This document shows positions 56,857 through 64,000 of a stretch of 64,000 bases of DNA, one piece after another. The notes under the pieces were generated by a model. That model did no database searches. It saw nothing but the letters and a program-made list of their open reading frames with translations, and was not told where the DNA came from. Source of the DNA: Limnanthes douglasii subsp. nivea (Eukaryota; Streptophyta; Magnoliopsida; Brassicales; Limnanthaceae). The translations under genes were made by a program, and so were the position numbers. Location of the stretch: NCBI GenBank assembly GCA_036936605.1, contig JAUPFV010000005.1, positions 61,276,742 through 61,340,741 on the forward strand, read 5' to 3'. Numbering within the stretch: position 1 is the first letter of the stretch; each line of letters opens with the position of its first letter.

Positions 56857-56858
56857 AA

Positions 56859-56885
56859 TTGGCGACCACAGTTAGGGTACGAGGG
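56859..56885 (+). promoter_or_regulatory. tRNA primer-binding site region of the right Tat element
   Basis: TTGGCGACCACAGTTAGGGT follows the LTR end, aligned with the left copy. The TGGCGACCAC start fits complementarity to a tRNA 3' end; the tRNA species was not established. Confidence 0.6.
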
Positions 56886-56929
56886 TGCCTGAATCTTACA
56901 TTTAGAATCAGTAGGAAAGAACAGTTCAG

Positions 56930-58747
56930 ATGGATCCAAACGAGCAGGAAACTCCACCACCTATGGTGGAGGTAGTTAGGGAAAACAAGGAATACACAAT
57001 CGAAGAGCGAGATAAGTTGAGAGAAAAAATAGAGGCGTTAAGGGCCATAAAACAAGCAGAAATGGGTATAAAATGAGAAGTCAGGGACGTCAGCTATTCA
57101 TCATATGACAACCCTAGGGAGAATGATCCATTAGCAAAGACTCATTTGAGTTATAAAAAGACCCATGTTAGTTCTAAGAAGACTCACCGGTCTAAGTCGG
57201 TTGAAAGTTTAGATTCTGAGTCCTCCAGCAGCTCTTCGAACGAGACTGAGCTTAAGGAGTCTTTCTCATCAAGCAGTGATGAGGGAAGGTCCAGAAAGAA
57301 ACCTAAAGTAGTTAAAAAATATTCAAGAAAGAGAGATAGGCATGGGAGGCTTAAAAGGAATCTGGGAAAATGATCATCTCACACCCACAACCACAGGAAT
57401 GCTGATCAGTTGTTGATCGATCCTCTTGCTTTTCAGACTGCGCCAGGTGTTTTTGCAATGCCTAATGAAGACGCAGTATTCAATCGTAATAGGAATTGGA
57501 GACAATCACCTTTGCCTGCCAAAATACTGTCCGGAAACCTACCCAAAAGGTTTGACAGCTCCAAAATAGAGAAGTATGTGGAAGTAAGGATCCGGACAAC
57601 CATCTGGAGCAGTTCAAGAACTTCATGATGAATTTCAATGATGATGACAAACTTCTGTGTAGAGCCTTCTTCCAATCTTTTACGGGAAGTTCTCTTAAGT
57701 GGTACAACAGCTTACCCTAGGGGTGTATAAAAAACTTTGATACATTATGGGTTGCCTTCCGAAGGAAATTTGTGGGAAGTAAGGAGGTGAAGGGAAATGA
57801 AGATACTATTATCCATTGTGCTCAAGAGCCAAATGATTCCTTAACGGACTACATAATTCGGTTCGTGAATAACAAAAAACGGGTTAGCAGATTGCTTTGA
57901 ACAGGTGGCAATTACTTCCTTGAGACAAGGGTTGAACCCTCGGAATCTGGCCGATTCGATGACCAGGAAGAAAGCCATGACATGGGGTGGCTTATTAAAT
58001 CAGGTGGGAAAACAACTTAATATAGATGAAACCAAGAAAACCAGAGTGCACCGTCAGGTGAGGTCCACCACTACAACTCAAAACCAGTCCGGATATAAGG
58101 CCAAGCAGACCGGACAAGGGTCCAACAGGGCTAAATAGACTCAGTCCAACCAGAATCAATCTCAGAGCCACCAATCAAGGAGTAAAAGAGGTCCTTGGGT
58201 TCAACCAGAGTGGTTTGCAAAATTGAAAGAGAATGTAGCCATAATATATGACAAGACCAAGGAGGAAGTTCATTTCCGGAAACCAGCAGCACTGTAATCC
58301 CCTAGAGAGAGTCGAGATACTTGATTTTTCCAATATGACAATGATATAGGCCATAATACTCAAGACTGCATAGCCTTGAAATAAGAAGTGCAAAATCTTA
58401 TTAAAAGGGGAAAACTAGGAGCTTATGTCAAAAGAATAAGTGGAAACAGGCCTGACAATGCTCCCCGGACAAGTACTACAAACAATGTGGGAACATCTAC
58501 TCAAGACGGGGCAATGGTGATCCTTGAAAGATTTGATGTTGATTCTGAGTATTTGGATCTCGATCCAACTCAGAATAAAATGGGGGTCATAACTGAACAG
58601 ACCAAGACGGTTTCCGGACTGATCAATTTCTTCGAGTCACTCACCATCTTTGGAGGAGATACCATGACAGCTCCCACTTCTTCATCAAGAAAGAGGTATG
58701 TTCATAGTCTGGCTACTCAGTTGGAAGGGGGCATGTCTTCTTATTAG
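56930..58747 (+). pseudogene. Tat gag polyprotein (interrupted)
   Basis: Starts MDPNEQETPPP, then ENKEYTIEERDKLREKIEAL (coiled coil), a stop at about 57,074, and a Ser/Lys-rich part (57,146-57,373). The retrotransposon gag domain lies at about 57,590-57,900 in mixed frames: DPDNHLEQFKNFMMNFN, CRAFFQSFTGSSLKWYNSLP, FDTLWVAFRRKFVGSKE, PNDSLTDYIIRF. A Gln/Asn/Ser-rich C-terminal part follows to 58,747. At least five stops or shifts interrupt it. Gag forms the retroelement particle; this copy is not expected to. Confidence 0.8.
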
Positions 58748-58749
58748 TG

Positions 58750-59420
58750 CCAAACCCTTTTTCCATTTATAGTTTTTGATGAGGATGATTTAAGAAATAT
58801 TGCTGGGCCTCATGAGGATGTTGTGGTGATAGGAGCATCCATTAGGGGCAATGATATCCGATGAATTTTGATAGACACAGACAGTTCAGCAAACATCCTC
58901 TTCTTGAGCTCCTACAAGCAGATGAAGAATCCAGACGTTACTCAACGATAAAAAATAACCATATTGGGCTTCACAGGGAGCTCTGCGGATGTAATCGGGG
59001 AGTTTGAGGAAAATGTGATGTTGGGCAAGGGGCCTTTTATAAAGCTGGTCAGGGTGTTATTCGTTGTGGTAGATTGCCCCACATGCTAGAATTCAATATT
59101 TGGGAGGTCCTGGCTCTCTAGAATGCATGCTGCAGCCTCAACAATCCACCAGTGTTTAAAGTATGCAGTTCAAGGGCAAGTGGGAGTTGTTCGAAGTAGT
59201 CAGAAGATATCAAGAGAGTGCTATGCAACTACACTTGCTCCTAAAACTTTGGGAGCAGTTTGGATTAATGAAGATTAGCAGTTACTGAGGCCTTTTGAGG
59301 GAGAGGGTGAGATTGATGACCCTAGGGAGGCCCCTAGTGTTATAATACTAGTTGAAGAAATTGAAACCCATTCCCTGGCAGAGGGCAGAAGTATCAAGGT
59401 TGGCTCCAAGATGGCGCCAT
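58750..59420 (+). pseudogene. Tat aspartic protease region
   Basis: Reads VVIGASIRGNDIR-stop-ILIDTDSSANILF. The retroviral-type protease motif D-S/T-G is DTD here, so the catalytic loop Gly is lost. ITILGFTGSSADVIGEF follows, the expected strand pattern. A further stop lies at about 59,087 and the reading frame changes before RT. Confidence 0.7.
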
Positions 59421-59422
59421 AG

Positions 59423-60830
59423 TTGAAAAAGAAATTGTTGTCCTTTTTATCAAACAATCAGCATGTCTTTGCTTGGTGCAATGGTGATGTAACTGTAGTA
59501 CCTGCAAGTGTTATCTCACACAAGATGTCGATCCAGAGTGATGTTGCACCTGTTGTGCAGAAAATGAGAGCTTTCTCTAAGGAGAAAGCTGATGTAATAG
59601 TCTAAGAAGTTGATCGACTTACCAAGACGGGGCACATAAAGGAATCCCAATATCCTTTATGGACTTCCAATCCGGTGTTGGTCAAGAAAAATAATGGGAA
59701 ATGGCGTATGTGTATTGATTTTACTGACCTCAACAGGGCTTGCTCAAAAGATCTTTATCCAGCCCCCCGGATAGATCATTTGGTAGACTCAACATCTGGA
59801 AACAAGTTTCTATCTTTCATATATGCGTTCTCTGGGTACAACCAGATACAGGTGGATCTAAAAGACCAAGATCATACTACCTTTATAACAGACAGAGGTC
59901 TCCATTGTTACAAGGTGATGCCTTTTGGGTTGAAAAATGCTGGGGCTACTTGTCAGAGGTTGGTGAACAAAACATTCGCTAGCCAGATTGGCAGAAATAT
60001 GAAGGTATACATAGATGACATGATGGTTAAAATCCTGGAGGAGGATTTGCACATACTTGACCTCCAAGAGATTTTTGCTTATTTGGCAACAATGAATTTG
60101 AAACTGAATCCATAAAAGTGTATCTTTGACGTTCGATCCGGAAAATTCTTGGGGTACGTGATAAGTGAGAAAGGGATACAACCCGATCCGGAGCAACTTA
60201 ATACTCTACTAGAAATGGACCCTCCTTGGAATATTAAGGAAGTACAGAGACTCTACTTGAATCGTGTTATTTCGAGGTCTTCAGACAAGTGTGCTCCGTT
60301 TTTCCAAACCTTGAAGAATGCTAAAGATTTTAATTAGGCTCCACAATGCAGCCAAGATTTTGCTGAAATAAAGAAACACTTATCTTCACCAAAGACTCTT
60401 TTTAAACCCATTCAAGGAGAAACACTCTACATATACTTAGCTGTGTCAGAATGTGCTATAAGCGCAGTATTGGTGAAGGAAGTGGACAACTACCCTCGTC
60501 CGGTGTACTACATCAACAAAAGTTTGATAGATGCTGAGAAAAGGTACTTAAAGCTTGAAAAGTTGGCACTAGCCTTAGTAATTGTAGCAAAAAGAATGAG
60601 GCCGTACTTTCAGTCTCATTCCATCATTGTCCGGGCGTCTTTCCCATTGAAAAATACTCTTCAGAAGGCAGACATATCAAGAACGATGACCAATTGGTTA
60701 GTAGAGTTGGGTGATTATGACATTGATTTTGCCCCACAAACTGCTATTAAAGCTCAATCAGTTGGTGATTTCCTGGTAGAGTTTCATTCGGATAGAAGCT
60801 CTAAACAAACTTCAGACAAAAAAACCAAGA
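59423..60830 (+). pseudogene. Tat reverse transcriptase and RNase H
   Basis: HVFAWCNGDV and HKMSIQSDVAPVVQK precede the RT. RT motifs: VLVKKNNGKWRMCIDFTDLN, FSGYNQIQVDLKDQDHTTFI, MPFGLKNAGATCQRLVNK and the active site VYIDDMMVK (60,010-60,035), intact. After a stop at 60,113 come KFLGYVISEKGI and the thumb. The gypsy RNase H follows, 60,443-60,760 (ISAVLVKEVDNYPRPVYYIN, KRYLKLEKLALALV). Stops at 59,603, 60,113 and 60,335 split the protein. Confidence 0.88.
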
Positions 60831-61260
60831 AAGAGTGGGTAGTCCAAACTGATGGTGGATCAAGTACAATGGGATATGGAGCTGGAATTTTCCTAACATC
60901 TCCGTATGGTGATAGAATGTACCAGGCTATATAATTTGGATTCATGGCCTCTAACAATGAGTCTGAATATGAAACGATTATAGTTGGCCTTAAATTAGCT
61001 TCCTATGTGGGGCTAAAAGGGTTAGGTTGATGAGTGACTCCCAGATTCTCATCCATCATGTTTAAGGTCAGTCTGAGGCCAAGAAGGAACATTTGATAAT
61101 ATACTTACTCAGCCAGAAAAAAGGTGGCAGCCAACTTCAGAATTGTTTGTTATGAGCATATTCCTAGGTCAGAAAATACACTGACAAATTCTTTGGTAAC
61201 CATAACATATTCTGAGTCCTACCCTTGGATTCATATACAATAATTCCCATCTATACAATC
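60831..61260 (+). pseudogene. Second (archaeal-type) RNase H of the Tat lineage
   Basis: WVVQTDGGSSTMGYGAGIFL carries the first catalytic Asp in the T/VDGGS-x-x-x-GAG form of archaeal-type RNase H. NNESEYETIIVGLKLASYVG follows with the Glu, after a TAA at 60,932 that ends the frame early. This extra domain is a recognised feature of Tat-lineage gypsy elements and helps place the element. Confidence 0.8.
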
Positions 61261-61288
61261 AAATCAGAACAAAGAAAAGGAGGAAAGC

Positions 61289-62542
61289 TTGAGTATACAA
61301 GTAGTTCAACCTAAAGATTGGAGATTTTCCCTTTTTCAATACATTTCTAGTGGGGCTTTGCCTCCGGATAAAGCAATGTCAAGAAAATTTAAACACAGGA
61401 CTCGTGGTTTTTTGATCATAAGGGAAGTTCTTTATAAAAAATCGTTCAGTAGACCTCTCCTGCGTTGTTTGGGGGTTGAAGAATCTCAAGTCGTTTTATC
61501 CGAACAACACGATGGATAAGGATCAGCACATTGTGGCTACAGGGCACTAACCTGGAGGGTATTGTTGGCTGGGTAGTATTGGCCATCCATAATGGCAGAT
61601 GCTAAAGAAATGGTAAAGAAGTGTGATCCATTTCAAAGGTATGGCAACGAAATTCATGTGCCAACAGTACCTATGGAGTCTATTTCTGAGCCAATACATT
61701 TTGCTCGCTGGGGATTGGATTTAGTTGGGTCTCTGCCAATTGTGTTCGGAGGGTGCAAAACTATTATAGTTTCTATTGATTACTTCTCGAAATGGATAGT
61801 GGAAGCTCCTTTGGCCGGAACCACTTCGAAGCTTGTCATTAAATTTATCCTATCCAATATATGTTGTAGATTTGGGATTCCTCAAAAGATTACCACAGAC
61901 AATGGGCCACAGTTTGATGACAAGGATATGAAGAATTTTTATGCTTCCAGAGGCATTCAGCATTGCTTTTCTTCTCCTTTCCATCCACAAGAAAACGGCC
62001 AGGTTGATGTTGCTAACATGACCATTTTGTCCGGATTAAAAAAGAATCTAGAAGGAGCTGCAGGGAAGTGGCCAAGCTATCTGTAAGAAGTGTTGTGGGC
62101 ATACCGAACTACTCATCGGGCTGCTACACAAGAATCTCCTTTTGCTTTGGTGTATGGGATGTATGCCATTACCCCCATAGAAGCTACCCTACCATCATAC
62201 CGGGTCAATAACTATTCCGAACAAGCTAATGAGATAACAATTAGGAATCAGTTGGACTTAATAGAAGAAAGAAGGGTTAAAGCTCACTTGAGAACAACCC
62301 ATTACCAAGGCTTGATGAGGAGCAGGTTTACTTCCAAGGTCAAGGGAAGAGATTTTCAACTGGGAGATAAAGTGTTGAGAAATGTTTTCTTACACACCAA
62401 GGAGAAGAAGTTCGGTAAGCTGGCTCCGAACTGGGAAGGCCCCTATGAGGACTCCGAAAAACTTAAACCTGGGACATATAGGCTTCAGGACAAAAAAGGA
62501 AAAGGTTTCGAACATTCGATTTTTTCATTCAATAAGATGTGA
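61289..62542 (+). pseudogene. Tat integrase
   Basis: The zinc-binding start near 61,540-61,640 is poorly kept (stop at 61,517; CDPFQRYGNEIHV). Core: FARWGLDLVGSLPIVFGGCK (first Asp), TDNGPQFDDKDMKNFYASRG (second Asp) and SPFHPQENGQVDVAN (Glu). After a TAA at 62,084 come LWAYRTTHRAATQESPFALV, YGMYAITPIEATLPSYRV, and the C-terminal LGDKVLRNVFLHTKEKKFGK, LAPNWEGPY. The DDE triad is intact but the frame is split. It ends at 62,542 with no chromodomain, as expected for Tat. Confidence 0.88.
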
Positions 62543-62964
62543 GGCCTTTCTAAAACATCCGGTGTGGTTTTACTACAATTCAATTCAAGTAGAAATAACT
62601 AGTTCAACACTTTGGATCTTTAGTAGATCGAATAAACCTGGTTGAATGATGACCATAAAATACATATCATCGGAGATATTAAACACTCTCACCATAATGC
62701 TTATGAAATACTGGGGTCTATTTAAACATTAGCCATTGAAATTTAAAGGAAAGAAAGTGTTAAATAAAGTAAGATTTGATTAATAAACCTATTCAAACTT
62801 TAACCGAACAGGAAAAACAAAACATGCCTTGGCCATCTAAGGACTTTAAGTATTTTAAAGGTATTCAGACTCTAACCGAATAACATTACAAAATGTGCTT
62901 TGGCCATCCAAGGACTTTAACTGTTCACAAAAATAAAAGAAGAAAACAAAGATATGATTAAACC
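62543..62964. other. Non-coding part of the Tat element after integrase
   Basis: No coding frame. A duplicated block is visible: TTTGGCCATC(T/C)AAGGACTTTAA with preceding GACTCTAACCGAA/AACTTTAACCGAA occurs at about 62,800-62,850 and 62,865-62,915, a roughly 65-bp tandem duplication. Confidence 0.6.
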
Positions 62965-63954
62965 TTAGGGCTTGTTCCCTTCAGATTTTCCTTCACCACC
63001 ACCTTTCTTGGGACTTTTGAGATCGGCACTCGAACTCTCACCAGTTCCCTCTTCATCGTTAGTAGTGGAATCTATTCCACTGGCATAGTTGTGCTTGTCG
63101 TCATCGGCCATAATGTGAAATGGGATGTCTTCACACTCCACATATTTCCATAAGGGACCAAGGGTCCTCTTCGGAAAAGTTTTATGGAAGAGCAAAACCA
63201 TGTCTGACTTGACTTCAACGTATCTTTTCTTTATGGAATCTATCACTTAGTTGGTATATTTATCATTACATGCCTAGATAGCTTGCTCCTGCTGCTTCAC
63301 CAAATCCTCTTTCTTCTTGGCCATCTTCGATACAATACCTTCTAATGCAGTTTTCTCATCAGATAAGGTTTGGATTACACCATCTTTGGTCTTCAGGTCC
63401 TCCTTTAATGTTGAGAGGTCCTTTTCCAAGCCGGAGTACTTTGTTTGGAGCTCAATTCTGGCAGTCTCCGAAGTGGCCAACTTGGTTAGTGAATCCTCTT
63501 TGTCCTTCTTCAATGCCTCTATCTCCTTTTTCAGCTTCTCTATACTCTGATTGGCATTGAGGTGGCTGGTTGATAGAGAATCCTTGTTAATAGTGAGGGA
63601 ATTAATGAGGGTGGTCTGACTTTTCACCTGTCTTTCCAAGTCGAGTACTGGTTGAATGTGGCCAATGAGGGAATGGATAAGAACATCTTGCTCTACGGAG
63701 ACGGAGAACGACTTACCGTTGAAGGTCACCATATTAGCAGACCTGGATGGGCGATAGAGACCTGTGAAATCATCCTTCTCAGAATCATTGAAGTATAAAT
63801 CAATGTCTTGAAGAGCACTAATGTCAACTTCTTCAGTCCCTCCCCCAACAACCTCTCCGGACTGCAGACCTGTTGGGATCTTCTCTTGTAGAGTGGGATC
63901 AACATGGGCTGGTGGAGGTAGAGTCTCCAAATGGCGATTTTTTTTCTTTTCCTA
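62965..63954 (-). pseudogene. Antisense coding region of the Tat element, coiled-coil protein
   Basis: On minus, a frame of 218 codons (63,930-63,274) and one of 93 codons (63,246-62,965) are in the same frame, separated only by TAG and TAA 27 bp apart. The first contains DIDLYFNDSEKDDFTGLYRP and a long heptad-rich coiled coil (QSIEKLKKEIEALKKDKEDS; YSGLEKDLSTLKEDLKTKDG). The second starts MIDSIKKRYVEVKSDMVLLF and ends Gly/Glu/Lys-rich. Neither begins with a plain ATG (TTG at 63,930, GTG at 63,246). Upstream, across an A8 run, a Lys-rich frame continues to the window edge, so the N-terminus lies outside. Antisense genes between integrase and the 3' LTR are known in the Tat lineage (for example Grande). 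The function is unknown. Confidence 0.7.
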
Positions 63955-64000
63955 AGGTGACTTTCTTCTTTTTAGCAGCCTTCTCGTCACTACTAGCCCT

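Larger units (their letters stand above)
55990..64000 (+). mobile_element. Tat-lineage Ty3/gypsy element (runs off the window)
   Basis: Order: 5' LTR, primer-binding site, gag, protease, RT-RNase H, second (archaeal-type) RNase H, integrase, then a long antisense coding region. Two RNase H domains and extra coding sequence between integrase and 3' LTR are hallmarks of the Tat lineage (Tat, Ogre, Grande, Retand). Many stops interrupt it. The 3' LTR is beyond 64,000. The copy at 1-995 is a relative, judged by shared gag and LTR blocks. Confidence 0.88.

Noticed and set aside
56000..64000. Endogenous pararetrovirus
   Set aside because: Separate LTR, integrase with D-D-E and dual RNase H place it in the Tat lineage; no movement-protein domain seen.

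Overview
The window is nuclear DNA of a flowering plant, most likely a eudicot. It is AT-rich and intron-bearing, and it is dominated by nested and decayed transposable elements. Plant-specific families include a PLS-type pentatricopeptide repeat (PPR) gene, plant mobile domain (PMD) genes, an F-box-associated domain relic, a nuclear copy of plastid rbcL, Tat-lineage and Athila-like Ty3/gypsy elements, and RNase-H-bearing L1-type LINEs. There is no sign of bacterial or organellar gene organisation.

Layout. 1-995: 5' end of a Tat-lineage LTR retrotransposon on the minus strand, cut by the window edge. About 2.2-4.8 kb: an old relic of a multigene Mutator-like element (MULE), with transposase on plus followed by PMD on minus. 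4.9-7.9 kb: AT-rich DNA holding a perfect 48-bp hairpin. 7.9-13.4 kb: LINE-A (plus). 13,787-23,207: a 9.4-kb MULE with an exact 9-bp target-site duplication. It carries a decayed transposase-OTU protease gene, an inverted pair of small SANT-like genes, another SANT/Myb-like gene and an apparently intact three-exon PMD gene. 23.4-25.3 kb: PPR gene, the best host gene here. 25.5-27.1 kb: F-box-associated and hAT relics. 28.5-32.6 kb and 34.7-38.2 kb: LINE-B and LINE-C (both minus).

38,166-48,129: an Athila-like LTR element (minus). Its 3' LTR is split by later insertions that include a 5.24-kb Pack-MULE (39,036-44,272) with an exact 9-bp target-site duplication. The Pack-MULE carries fragments of three unrelated host genes: a DRP3-type dynamin, ribosomal protein P2 and exocyst SEC3. 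48.1-48.9 kb: plastid rbcL fragment. 49.5-52 kb: small LINE, chromovirus-like and PPR relics. 55.0-55.9 kb: deleted copia relic. About 55.99-64.0 kb: a second Tat-lineage element (plus) with gag, protease, RT, two RNase H domains, integrase and a long antisense coding region. The window ends before its 3' LTR.

How it fits together. Almost nothing besides the PPR gene looks like a functioning host gene. The MULE is the most gene-rich unit. Its transposase-OTU gene is broken, but its PMD gene keeps an open frame through two consensus introns, and the same transposase/PMD pairing recurs in the older relic. The Pack-MULE shows gene-fragment capture with introns retained. All identifications come from reading motifs by eye; no database search was run.
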